NCBI GenBank assembly: GCA_022841915.1
Contig: JALHQN010000031.1
Location: forward strand, 1-39,390
Direction of reading: 5' to 3'
DNA from: Burkholderiales bacterium
Lineage (GTDB): Bacteria; Pseudomonadota; Gammaproteobacteria; Burkholderiales; WYBJ01
Length of the DNA: 39,390 bases
Within the stretch, counting starts at the first letter, position 1. Every line of letters begins with the position of its first letter. A program made the translations under genes and the position numbers. The notes below the pieces were generated by a model. It did not search any database. It saw only the letters and a program-made list of their open reading frames with translations, and was not told where the DNA came from. Positions 31,575 through 39,390 of this stretch are shown here, piece by piece.

Positions 31575-33714
31575 CGAACTGCCTCAACAACAAGCGCCGC
31601 AGCGCTCGATACAGTTGCAGGCCCGCGGGCTCGAAACCGTGATCGAAGCGCACGTGGACACGCGCTCCGAGATGATCCGCGCGTACTTCCGGCGGCAGCG
31701 CCACCTCCAGTTGGAACGTCTGCCGCAGCGCAGTCATGCCTTCCGGGTCGCGCGGGTCCACCGCGATGGCGCCACCGGCCGAAGTTCCCAGCGCGGCGGT
31801 CGGCAGCTTCAGGGAGCCGCCCGGCACTTCGCGGCGCACCTCGCCGACCATGGGCTCTGATCCCCAGGCCGCCAGCATCACTTGCACCCCGCGCGTGGAT
31901 TGCCGAACCATCGCGATGTCGTCCTGCGGCACAGCGACACGCGCGGTGAGCTCCCTGGAAGCGACCACGTAGCCGACCAATTGCCCCTTGTTCACGAAGC
32001 GACCGGGCAGATCCTCGGCATTGGGCACCACGAAGCGTCCGCTCGCCGGACTGCGGAAGACCAATGCCTCCTCCCGCTCGCGCGCACGGCGCAGGTTGGC
32101 CTGCGCGGCGACCATCTGTTCGCGCACCATCGCGGCCTGCGCGCGGTCTGTCGGCAAAAGCGCATCGTACCGGGCGCTCAATTCATCGACCTGAGCTTTG
32201 AGCACCGCGACCCGCGCAGCAAGAAACGGCTCCTCGGCGCGAATCAAGGGCTGTCCGCGCTGCACTTCGCTGTCGGCGGGGACGAGCAGGCGCGCGATGA
32301 AGCCGTCCGATCCGGCGCGCACTTGGGTTTCCTCCGGCAGCCAGATCACGCCCTCGGCCCGCGTCCAGCTCGGCGCCGGCACGACGAAGATCAGCCCGGC
32401 CAAGGCAAGCACGAGCAGCAGCGTGGTCGACATCGCGCGTCCGCGCTGGCGCTGCACTTCGGGACTCTTCACCACGAAGGCGAGGCTCTTGCCGACGGGA
32501 ATCACGACCTGCGTCACGATGGCCCAGATCGCAAGCAGCACGCCGACGATGAAGAACTTGCCCGCAATGAACATGATGATGACGAAGGTGATGAAAACCC
32601 GATAGATGAACGAGGCCACGCCGTACACCAGCATCCAGGCGCGCTCGCCGCTGCCGTTGGCAGGCGACTTCGCATCCTTCATGCCGAAGAGGTAACGCTG
32701 AAAGAGATAACCGATATGGCGATTGGAGCGGTTGCCGAGATTCGGAATCTCGATCGCGTCGGCCAGCACGTAGTAGCCGTCGAAGCGCAGCAGCGGATTG
32801 CCGTTGAACAGCAGCGTAGACACGCCGGTGATGAGCATCACGTTGTAGGCCACGGTCTTGACGAGGCCGGGCTCGACCATTAACCAGACGAACATTGCGA
32901 GCGCGCCGAGAAAGAGCTCCACGGCGATGCCTGCCGCACCCACCACCATGCGCTTGCGCTTGTCCCGAAAGCCTGTCGCCGCGGAGGCGTCGACATAGGG
33001 CACCGGCGTCAGCACCAGCAGCATGATGCCGATCTCATGGACTTCGCCGCCCCAGCGGCGAGTGGCGTAGCCGTGACCTAGCTCGTGAAACGCCTTGACC
33101 ACGGGATAAATCAGCCACAGCGCAAATAGATTCTGCGGCGTGAGCACCTGGTCGGCGATGTTGCTGGTGAGGTCGGTCCAATGCAGAGCCGCCAGCACCG
33201 CCCCCGTGCCGACCACGACGAGCCACAGCGCGACGCCGAACCAGGTGAAAAGCGGATCGACCAGATGCTGCGTGCGCTGCAGGAAGCGATCCGGGTCGAT
33301 CAACGGAAAGCGCAGCGCCAGGGGCGTCCAGAAACGGCGCCGCCATTTCATGCGCTCGTGCTTCTCGTAGCGCCGAAAGATTTCCATGCTGTCGGGCGGC
33401 ACGTCGCAGAGCAGTGCGTCGGCCGCGTGCAGTTGCCCCAGCAGGCGAATGACATCCTCCTGGGTAGGCGCTGCGTCGCCGAGTCGAGTACAGGCCGCTT
33501 CCCAGATCTGCTGGACCGTGCGCTCGCCGTCCATCAATCCGATCACATGATGCGCAGCCGCGGAGAATCGATGCGAGCGCTCCGCCGCGACATCTTGCAG
33601 CACGAACCAGATTTCCCCACGGAAGCTGTGCCGATGAATCTGCACGTGCGACCGGATGCGAGGCCGCAACGAGGCGACCCGATACCATGACGGACTGAAC
33701 AGCGAGTCGCTCAT
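31567..33714 (-). CDS. PqqD-like/M50 membrane metalloprotease/HlyD-barrel fusion
   Basis: 715 residues. Residues about 25-100 (RGEIWFVLQDVAAERSHRF, then TVQQIWEAACTRLGD) look like a PqqD-type peptide-binding domain. The membrane part has five or more helices; HELGHG (210-215) gives the M50 zinc site, with NPLLRFDGYY (306-315, Asp312) as the third ligand. A helix near 430 (LLLVLALAGLIFVVPAP) precedes a HlyD-like barrel-sandwich (VIWLPEETQVRAGSDGFIARLLVPADSEVQRGQPLIRAEE), a coiled-coil hairpin (about 495-545) and FRSPASGRFVVPNAEDLPG. I know similar M50-HlyD proteins near secretion genes. Role inferred: recognise, perhaps cleave, and pass on a substrate. It starts 13 bases after the GAF-HlyD gene. 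Confidence 0.9.
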   Translation of the reverse strand: MSDSLFSPSWYRVASLRPRIRSHVQIHRHSFRGEIWFVLQDVAAERSHRFSAAAHHVIGLMDGERTVQQIWEAACTRLGDAAPTQEDVIRLLGQLHAADALLCDVPPDSMEIFRRYEKHERMKWRRRFWTPLALRFPLIDPDRFLQRTQHLVDPLFTWFGVALWLVVVGTGAVLAALHWTDLTSNIADQVLTPQNLFALWLIYPVVKAFHELGHGYATRRWGGEVHEIGIMLLVLTPVPYVDASAATGFRDKRKRMVVGAAGIAVELFLGALAMFVWLMVEPGLVKTVAYNVMLITGVSTLLFNGNPLLRFDGYYVLADAIEIPNLGNRSNRHIGYLFQRYLFGMKDAKSPANGSGERAWMLVYGVASFIYRVFITFVIIMFIAGKFFIVGVLLAIWAIVTQVVIPVGKSLAFVVKSPEVQRQRGRAMSTTLLLVLALAGLIFVVPAPSWTRAEGVIWLPEETQVRAGSDGFIARLLVPADSEVQRGQPLIRAEEPFLAARVAVLKAQVDELSARYDALLPTDRAQAAMVREQMVAAQANLRRAREREEALVFRSPASGRFVVPNAEDLPGRFVNKGQLVGYVVASRELTARVAVPQDDIAMVRQSTRGVQVMLAAWGSEPMVGEVRREVPGGSLKLPTAALGTSAGGAIAVDPRDPEGMTALRQTFQLEVALPPEVRADHLGARVHVRFDHGFEPAGLQLYRALRRLLLRQFDV

Positions 33715-33727
33715 CGTCCCACCGGAC

Positions 33728-35593
33728 TCACGGCCACCAGGACCAGACCCACATCCGCATCCAATGCACCAGCTTGTGGGTCCAAATCCATAGGAGCTTG
33801 CGTTCCTCGACGTAAATCTTGCCCACGCCTTCCATGCCGGGTCTGAGCTTCTCGACCGCGCCCTGCGCGCGCGCCTCCACCCGGAAGTAGTTGCGCCCCT
33901 CTTCCACCACCGAGACCGGCGTGATCTTCTCGATCACCAGCGCGATCTCCTCGTTGGGCATGCTCGACAGCGCGAGGCGCCCGGCCTGCCCGGTCGACAC
34001 ATTGGTGATGTCGCGCTCGTCGACCTTCATGATGACCCGATAGGTGTCCAGAGGCGCCAGCTCGAAGAGCACGCTCCCGCGCTCGACGGCGGCGCCCAGC
34101 GACTGACTCAGGTCGCCCTTGACGATCACGCCATCGAACGGCGCGATCAGCCGGGTGCGCAGAATCTGTTCATCGACGAGCGCGGTCTGCGCGCTGATCT
34201 GACCGCCCTGAGCTTCCAGGATGCGCGAACGCGCGCGATTGCCTTCGGCGATGGCCGCGCGACGCTCGCTTTCGAGCTGTGCCCGCTGACTCATCAGCCG
34301 CTGCCGCTCGAGCCGCAGATCGCGATCGTCCATCGAGGCAAGCAGATCGCCCTTGCGCACCACATCCCCGGCGCGCGCGCGCGCCTCGACGACATAACCC
34401 TGCATCGCCGCCGTCACGGCACGCTGCACCTGCCCCTCCAGGCTCGCATCCGCGGTAATCGTGTAGTCGCCCTCGACCAGCGCGAAAAACGCGATCACAG
34501 CAGCAATCGCCGCAACCCAAAGCTTCAGCGCGATATGGCGGGGACCGATCAAATGACCCAGGTGCGTCGCCATGCTGTCCGCGACCTTGCGCGCGATCCA
34601 GCGGTCTTCCTTGCGCTTGACATCGAGGACCGGCCCGAGCAGCAGCGCCGCGTGCTCGCACAGTTCGATCGTCCGCGCATCGAATTCAGATCCCGGCGGC
34701 AACTCGAGGGTCAGCGCGCCCAGCACCCGTTCCCCGGCAGTGAGCGGAATGGTGCATATCGCACCCGCTGCATGCTGCTGATGCAGCTCGGCATGGGCTC
34801 GCGTGACCTGAAAGGGCCCCTCTTGGGGCGCGGGATACTGCACTGTCGCGAGCTGGTCGACCGCCTCCTCCATTGCGCCTTCCAGCGCCCGGATGAGATT
34901 GGCCTTCTTGGTGAAAGAGGCACTGTGCGAGAGCGCCTTTACCTGGATATGGCGTCCTTTCATGAAACCGAGGCTGACTCGTTCGCAGCCGAAGGTCGTC
35001 GCCAGCTCGGTGGCGACCGCGGTTGCCGCCGCCTGAAAGCGCTCGTGGCTCAGGGAGGTGGCCATCAACTCCAGCACGGTCACCAGACGCGCCTTGCTGG
35101 TGAAGGTCTTGCGGCGCGCCAAAGCTTCCAGCCAACCCAAGCCCCAGCCCAGGCGTTGTACCAGCTCTGCGACTGCAGCCTCCGAACGCCCTTCGACCTC
35201 CAAGGCCACCGCACCGTGGAGTTCGTCGTCGACGATCAGAGGGTGAGCAAGGAACACAGGATCCTGCCGCCGCGGCGTGCGCTTGACGCCCTCGACCGCG
35301 ACGCTGCGATCCTGCAGCGCCTTCTCGGCAATGGCCGCGAGCCTGGGACTGCCTTCGATGCCTTCCGGCCAGACCGCCATCGGCGCGAAAGCGCTCGCCT
35401 CCGAGGCACGCAACACCACCACGCCGCGGATCACGCCCTCGAACGCACGACACTGGATGTCGAGCCACGTCGCCGCGAAACCATGAGCATCGGGCGCGTG
35501 TACGAGGCGCGCCCAGAAATCGGACCGAAATTCGCCGCCTTCGCCCGCCCTGCGAGCGTCGGAGACCAACACTATGCCGTCGTCACCTGCCAC
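33728..35593 (-). CDS. GAF-domain HlyD-type adaptor
   Basis: 621 residues, GTG start with AGGAC upstream. An N-terminal alpha/beta domain (about 25-160) is followed by a GAF domain (about 170-320; ELATTFGCERVSLGFMKGRHIQVKALS and AAGAICTIPLTAGERVLGALTLEL), then a membrane helix (356-373, LKLWVAAIAAVIAFFALV). The periplasmic half has the HlyD barrel-sandwich (DASLEGQVQRAVTAAMQGYVVEARARAGDVVRKGDLLASMDDRDL), a hairpin (RLMSQRAQLESERRAAIAEGNRAR) and TRLIAPFDGVIVKGDLSQSLG. The tail HKLVHWMRMWVWSWWP is Trp-rich and may insert into the membrane. The first 350 residues should be cytoplasmic, so a small-molecule-sensing GAF is joined to an export adaptor. It is co-transcribed with TolC and the M50 fusion. 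Confidence 0.9.
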   Translation of the reverse strand: MAGDDGIVLVSDARRAGEGGEFRSDFWARLVHAPDAHGFAATWLDIQCRAFEGVIRGVVVLRASEASAFAPMAVWPEGIEGSPRLAAIAEKALQDRSVAVEGVKRTPRRQDPVFLAHPLIVDDELHGAVALEVEGRSEAAVAELVQRLGWGLGWLEALARRKTFTSKARLVTVLELMATSLSHERFQAAATAVATELATTFGCERVSLGFMKGRHIQVKALSHSASFTKKANLIRALEGAMEEAVDQLATVQYPAPQEGPFQVTRAHAELHQQHAAGAICTIPLTAGERVLGALTLELPPGSEFDARTIELCEHAALLLGPVLDVKRKEDRWIARKVADSMATHLGHLIGPRHIALKLWVAAIAAVIAFFALVEGDYTITADASLEGQVQRAVTAAMQGYVVEARARAGDVVRKGDLLASMDDRDLRLERQRLMSQRAQLESERRAAIAEGNRARSRILEAQGGQISAQTALVDEQILRTRLIAPFDGVIVKGDLSQSLGAAVERGSVLFELAPLDTYRVIMKVDERDITNVSTGQAGRLALSSMPNEEIALVIEKITPVSVVEEGRNYFRVEARAQGAVEKLRPGMEGVGKIYVEERKLLWIWTHKLVHWMRMWVWSWWP

Positions 35594-35737
35594 TTGGGAG
35601 TCCTACTTGCAATGATTCATGGGAACCCCGTACTCAGCGACCACGAGGACCCGGATTCGCACCTGGCGGCTGCACGGTTGCTCCGCCCTGCACCCGCCGC
35701 AGCTCGCTCACCATCGTCCGGCGACCAAGGCAAGACA

Positions 35738-37063
35738 CTAACGCAGCGCAGCGCCGATACTCACCAGGTCGCTTTCCGACAGCGTTCCCGCGACCTGCTG
35801 CAGCCGCAGACGATTGAGCAGATAGTCGTAGCGCGATTGCGCATAATCACGCCTTGCCAGATACAAGTCGCGCTGCGCATCGAGGACAGGCAACAGCGTG
35901 ATCAGGCCCGACTTGTGACTCAGCTCTTTCGCTTCCAGCGATCGTTGTTGCGAGATGACCGACTGTTCGAGCGCACGCACGAGGTCGACGCCGGCGAGCG
36001 TGCCTTCGTAGTAGGCGCGTGTCGCCCGATCCACGGTTCGCCGCTCCATTTCCAGCTCTTCCTGCACCCTGGTATAGCGGTGTGCCGCTTCGCGCGTGAC
36101 TGCGCTAGTGAGCCCGCCCTCGTAGATCGGGATGCTCAGCCGCACGGTGAGATCGGTCGTTTCAACGTTGCTCCCGCCACCGAAGAGGGTGCTGCCCGAA
36201 TCACGCCGATTGTGATTGAGCAACAGATTCACGCTGGGAAAGTGTCCGGCCTTCAACCGCTCGATTTCCTGACGCGCGACCTCGAGCGCCTCACGTCGGG
36301 CGTTCAGGCCAAGATTCTGCTGGGATGCCGTCTCCAGCCAGCGCTCGATCGTCGCGGGCTGCGGCGACTCCAGCGGGAAGTTCTCGCCCAGCACCTGGCC
36401 GCGCTCGAACAATGTACCGGTGATCTCGCGCAGCGCTTGCCGGGCATCCCGCAATCGGTTCTTCGCCTCGATCTCCCGCGCTTGCGTGACCGCGTAACGA
36501 GCGGCCGCGTCGTATTGGTTCGTGATCGTGCCGAGTCCCGCCTTCAAGCGCTCGCGAGCGAGATCGAGCGCCTTGCCGACCGCTTCGCGCTCGGCCGTCG
36601 CCAGCGCCAGGCTATCCGTCGCGGCCATCAGCACCAGATAGGCCGTGGTGGTACGCAGCAGCAGTTCCTGCTCGGCGGCGAGCAAGGTGAACTGTGCCTG
36701 CTTCACCACCGCCTTGGCCTGAGCGAAGCGCTCGATGACTTCTTTGCGGAAGATGGGCTGCGTCACGGACAGCGTGCGCACGTCGGTCGGAAAATCCGTC
36801 ACCCCGGCGCCGAAGATCGGATTCTGGCTGCTCAGGATGCGCTGGCGTGTTTCCGTATGCTCGAAATCGAGCCTCACGGCTGGCAGGAATCCCGCCCGTG
36901 CCTGATCGATGAGTGTGCTGGCAGCTCGAAACTCGGCTTGGGCCGCACGGTACTTGGGATCGTTTTCGCGCGCCAGTTTGTAGGCTTCGAGCAGCGTCTG
37001 GGCACTGCACAGCGTGGGCAGGAACAGCGCCGCCGCCACCCACGCCCGCATCGACTTCATCAT
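35738..37063 (-). CDS. TolC-family outer-membrane channel
   Basis: 441 residues from MMKSMRAWVAAALFLPTLCSA (signal peptide, cleavage near residue 21-22). Two structural repeats of TolC type: first TLLEAYKLARENDPKYRAAQAEF ... LSVTQPIFRKEVIERFAQAK, second ARREALEVARQEIERLKAGHFPSVNLLLNHNRRDSG ... TVRLSIPIYEGGLTSAVTREAAHRY. Both repeats show the outer-membrane beta strands and long alpha-barrel helices of the family. The last residues (LSESDLVSIGAALR) fit its C-terminus. AGAGGTGG lies about seven bases before the ATG. It should be the outer-membrane exit of the secretion system, joined to the adaptors in the same operon. No exporter ATPase gene is adjacent. Confidence 0.93.
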   Translation of the reverse strand: MMKSMRAWVAAALFLPTLCSAQTLLEAYKLARENDPKYRAAQAEFRAASTLIDQARAGFLPAVRLDFEHTETRQRILSSQNPIFGAGVTDFPTDVRTLSVTQPIFRKEVIERFAQAKAVVKQAQFTLLAAEQELLLRTTTAYLVLMAATDSLALATAEREAVGKALDLARERLKAGLGTITNQYDAAARYAVTQAREIEAKNRLRDARQALREITGTLFERGQVLGENFPLESPQPATIERWLETASQQNLGLNARREALEVARQEIERLKAGHFPSVNLLLNHNRRDSGSTLFGGGSNVETTDLTVRLSIPIYEGGLTSAVTREAAHRYTRVQEELEMERRTVDRATRAYYEGTLAGVDLVRALEQSVISQQRSLEAKELSHKSGLITLLPVLDAQRDLYLARRDYAQSRYDYLLNRLRLQQVAGTLSESDLVSIGAALR

Positions 37064-37121
37064 GTACAGACCACCTCTCTTCTTGGACACGAGGGCACGC
37101 CCCCCCCGAAGACCCGTCACG

Positions 37122-37913
37122 TCACCGACCGAACGTCACACTGCACTTGATGCCGGCAGGAATCTTGTTGTCGGGATTCGGCATCTGCAGCCTGACCCCA
37201 AGTGTGCCGCTTGCCGCATCGATCAGCTTGTCGACCACGACGACTTTGGCCGGATAGCTGCCCGCCACATACGGCGCCAAGTTAACGCGTCCGGTCATGC
37301 CGACGCGCAATGCGTTGAACATGGACGCAGGCGCGATCACTTCGATGTTGAGCGGATTGACCTGGGCGAGTTTGACGACGACCGACTTCTCTGCGCGGAT
37401 GAACTCGCCCGGCGCGAGACGGCGTTCGACCACCACGCCATCGAGCGGGCTGACGATGGTGCGCAGATTCAGCGTCTCCTGGTTGCGATTGAGTTCTTCC
37501 TCCCGCAGCCGCACTTCGGTCACCATCTCGTCCCGCTCCTGGGCCGAGATCAGCTGTTTCTGGAAGAGCATCTCGTTTCGCTCCGCGCGGCGCTGAGCGA
37601 ATTCCACCTGGGCCTGAGACAACTTGACTGCCGCCGATTCGACCCCCGAGCGCAACCGTGCGACGACCTGGCCCTTGGTGACTCGATCGCCTCGATCCAC
37701 CGACACCTGCTCCAGCACCCCGTCGACGGGGCTCCCGATGCTGACGGCCATCGAGGGCTCGACCAGACATTCCATCGTGCGACCAGCGCCGGCCGCGGGC
37801 GGGGTTTGGGCTTCGGGAATGGCGCGCGCCACCGGCAAAGGACCTCCCTGACCCTGAGCACCCGCAAGGGGCGCAATGAGCAACGTCAAGAGTGCCGCGA
37901 TCGACCTATTCAT
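37122..37913 (-). CDS. Secreted HlyD/RND-type adaptor
   Basis: 263 residues with a cleavable signal peptide (MNRSIAALLTLLIAPLAGAQ). The barrel-sandwich is clear (CLVEPSMAVSIGSPVDGVLEQVSVDRGDRVTKGQVVARLRSG), with a short helical hairpin (AQVEFAQRRAERNEMLFQKQLISAQERDEMV) and the second half (TIVSPLDGVVVERRLAPGEFIRAEKSVVVKLAQVNPLNIEV). It is shorter than HlyD and lacks a cytoplasmic part, so it is fully periplasmic. Together with the other adaptors it means three barrel-sandwich proteins in one operon. It is 58 bases upstream of the TolC start and 226 bases downstream of the RTX stop. Confidence 0.9.
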   Translation of the reverse strand: MNRSIAALLTLLIAPLAGAQGQGGPLPVARAIPEAQTPPAAGAGRTMECLVEPSMAVSIGSPVDGVLEQVSVDRGDRVTKGQVVARLRSGVESAAVKLSQAQVEFAQRRAERNEMLFQKQLISAQERDEMVTEVRLREEELNRNQETLNLRTIVSPLDGVVVERRLAPGEFIRAEKSVVVKLAQVNPLNIEVIAPASMFNALRVGMTGRVNLAPYVAGSYPAKVVVVDKLIDAASGTLGVRLQMPNPDNKIPAGIKCSVTFGR

Positions 37914-38139
37914 TGCCTGCCTTTCGATCGCGTGAGGCGTCGGACTCAAACGACTCGAGCCCTCGCTCTACTCAACGATCTGCATTCGTAGACACCTAGG
38001 CGCGAGGGCGACCCCGACGTCCATGGAAAACATGGATCAGGCGTGTATCACGGGCCTCGCTTTTGCTGGCGCGATGCTACCACCCTGGGTGTACATCGCC
38101 AACAGTATCGAGGGCCCTGGCCGGGACGCCGATACGCGG

Positions 38140-39390
38140 TCAATGAGCGACGGAATCCGCACGAGGTTGTGCAGACGACCGGAGCATGTCTCGGCGCGCA
38201 ATGCCGCCGGCCGCACGTCCGACATGGGAAGGTCGGTCCCGTGCTGGCAGCCCCAGCAGTGCTGCAGAGGCCAACATCGTGGCAAAAATATCGGCGCGAT
38301 CGACATCGGTCGAGAGATCGACGTCCGAGCCGAGCACGGACGCTGGCGTTTCGACCTGTCCTGCCTCGGCCTTCGCTGCAGCACGCGGCCGGCGCGCTTG
38401 CTCCTCGTTTGCATCACCCGATTCCGTCATCACTGCACCATCCGCCGCCTGACCGGCTTCGACCGGCTCGATGACCGACTCGTGGCTCGAGAGTCTTTGC
38501 TGGTTGGTGACATGGGACTCGAACACGTCGAAGAAGACCGCCAGATCCAGCAGCAATGCAAACAGGCTTTCTCGATCCAGACTGAACACGCTTTCGAAGC
38601 CCGTCAGATCGAGCAGCAGATCATGCAACCCGATCACGCTGAGCGGCGAGAGGATGTCATCCGCGACACTCCAGCGTTCGTCCCAATAGGCCGCCGTCTC
38701 CGGCTCACCCGGCAAGGCGTTGAAGGAACTGAACAATGTTCGGGTCACCAAATCGTGCAGATCCGCCTGGATGCTTCTCACCAGACCATCGACGAGCGTG
38801 ACCGCTGCATTGCCACCGAAGAGTAGATCCTCATCCAGACTGCCGTAGAGCAGGTCGTTGCCTTGACCGCCGATCAGGATGTCGTTGCCGGCGCCACCGT
38901 CGAGGATATCGTTGCCCCCGAAGACGACATCGATGGACAGGATGTAGATCTGCGTACCTGGGCCGAACGTTACGCTGCCGCCATCGCCGAACAGAATGTC
39001 GTTGCCGCCAGCGCTGAGCACCGTATCGCCCTGAGCTCCGCCGATCGCAACGTCGTTGCCGTCGCCGGTGGAGATGAAGTCGCTGCCACCCAACAGCGGA
39101 TCTCCGGAGAACACCTGCACGACGTTGCCCGCCGCATCGTTGATGATCGTGCCGTTGTCGCCGACGACGATGTCGGCACCGCTGCCGGTGACGATCCAAT
39201 CACTGCCCACGCCACCCAAGACCCGGTTGTCGCCGTCGCCGGCGTCGATGCTGTCGTCGCCCCCGGTCGTGGCGACCGTGTCGGTGCTCAGCACATACCA
39301 GATGACCGGCCCTTGATAGACGACCTGCCCGTTGTCACCCAGGATGACGTCATTGCCCTCGCCCGTCGTTACCGTATCGCTGCCGAAGCC
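38140..39390 (-). CDS. Large RTX/calcium-binding repeat protein, C-terminal end (5' part off the right edge)
   Basis: 417 codons visible, in frame to the edge, so the gene is longer by an unknown amount. The first visible 200 residues contain RTX-type nonapeptide motifs (GGQGNDLLYG, GGAGNDILIGG, GDGNDVAIGG) in a higher-order unit of about 57-59 residues: a GD[NG]G cap (visible residues 18, 77, 135 and, weakly, 192), a spacer (for example VIWYVLSTD, QIYILSID), then nonapeptides. These motifs bind Ca2+ and fold outside the cell. The tail (residues 200-416) is different: hydrophobic helices, then a charged stretch and an Ala-rich helix near the end (ADIFATMLASAALLG). Most likely the secreted substrate of the adjacent genes. 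Confidence 0.9.
   Translation of the reverse strand, partial: GFGSDTVTTGEGNDVILGDNGQVVYQGPVIWYVLSTDTVATTGGDDSIDAGDGDNRVLGGVGSDWIVTGSGADIVVGDNGTIINDAAGNVVQVFSGDPLLGGSDFISTGDGNDVAIGGAQGDTVLSAGGNDILFGDGGSVTFGPGTQIYILSIDVVFGGNDILDGGAGNDILIGGQGNDLLYGSLDEDLLFGGNAAVTLVDGLVRSIQADLHDLVTRTLFSSFNALPGEPETAAYWDERWSVADDILSPLSVIGLHDLLLDLTGFESVFSLDRESLFALLLDLAVFFDVFESHVTNQQRLSSHESVIEPVEAGQAADGAVMTESGDANEEQARRPRAAAKAEAGQVETPASVLGSDVDLSTDVDRADIFATMLASAALLGLPARDRPSHVGRAAGGIARRDMLRSSAQPRADSVAH

Noticed and set aside
29763-31949. Open plus frame of 728 codons
   Set aside because: Antisense to the SecA paralog and the end of the M50 fusion, both strongly supported.
34535-37150. Open plus frame of 871 codons
   Set aside because: Antisense to the TolC and GAF-HlyD genes; composition of a shadow frame.
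38020-38060. CCATG-GAAAA-CATGG hairpin between the RTX and adaptor genes, considered as terminator
   Set aside because: Stem of only five bases and no T-run on the minus strand; not convincing.
1-39390. tRNA, rRNA, CRISPR arrays, integrase or prophage genes
   Set aside because: None seen on either strand by reading; absence by eye is not proof for tRNA or small RNAs.

Overview
The window reads as a chromosomal segment of a GC-rich betaproteobacterium, most likely of the Burkholderiales. This rests on a Bug-type tricarboxylate-binding protein, class III CoA-transferase and acyl-CoA dehydrogenase catabolic genes, an RpoE-type sigma factor beside an RseA-like protein, a 57-residue lysine-rich protein of a type I recall from betaproteobacteria, and high GC codon use throughout. 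No rRNA, tRNA, CRISPR array or recognisable insertion sequence was seen.

Region 1 (1-10265) is catabolic. A peptide-type ABC permease runs off the left edge (minus). It faces an alpha/beta hydrolase (plus). A minus operon holds a CaiB/BaiF-family protein, two different acyl-CoA dehydrogenases and a small Cys-rich protein. The divergent plus operon holds an HMG-CoA-lyase-like protein, two MaoC/hot-dog hydratases and a small protein. A convergent GntR/FCD regulator closes the block. Together they could activate an acid as a CoA thioester, desaturate it, hydrate it and cleave it by a retro-Claisen or retro-aldol step. The substrate cannot be read from the sequence. Three different palindromes sit in front of three of the operons.

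Region 2 (10266-18733) is mixed: a glycine-zipper lipoprotein, a secreted histidine phosphatase, an RpoE-like sigma factor with an unusually short RseA-like partner, a fasciclin-domain secreted protein with a clear terminator, a sirtuin, a Bug receptor, and an MmgE/PrpD-family protein.

Region 3 (18734-22850) carries many small, stress-type genes: a Lys-rich protein, a perfect 469-bp tandem duplication that damages one copy of each of two small genes, a Crp/Fnr-type regulator, a YeaQ/GlsB-like membrane protein, an orphan MbcA/ParS/Xre-type antitoxin and a DUF2188-like protein. Region 4 (23136-27812) is a MacAB/Lol-type exporter: membrane fusion protein, ATPase and two separate FtsX-type permeases. 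An FMN alpha-hydroxy-acid dehydrogenase (27895-29127) follows in the opposite direction.

Region 5 (29580 to the right edge, all minus) is the most interesting part. In transcription order it encodes a giant RTX/calcium-binding protein (only its C-terminus is visible), a secreted HlyD-type adaptor, a TolC-type outer-membrane factor, a GAF-HlyD fusion, a PqqD-like/M50 metalloprotease/HlyD fusion, and a shortened SecA paralog. This looks like a type-I-like secretion route for the RTX protein. The ABC exporter is absent from the visible locus, and a SecA motor plus a membrane metalloprotease-adaptor stand where it would be expected.
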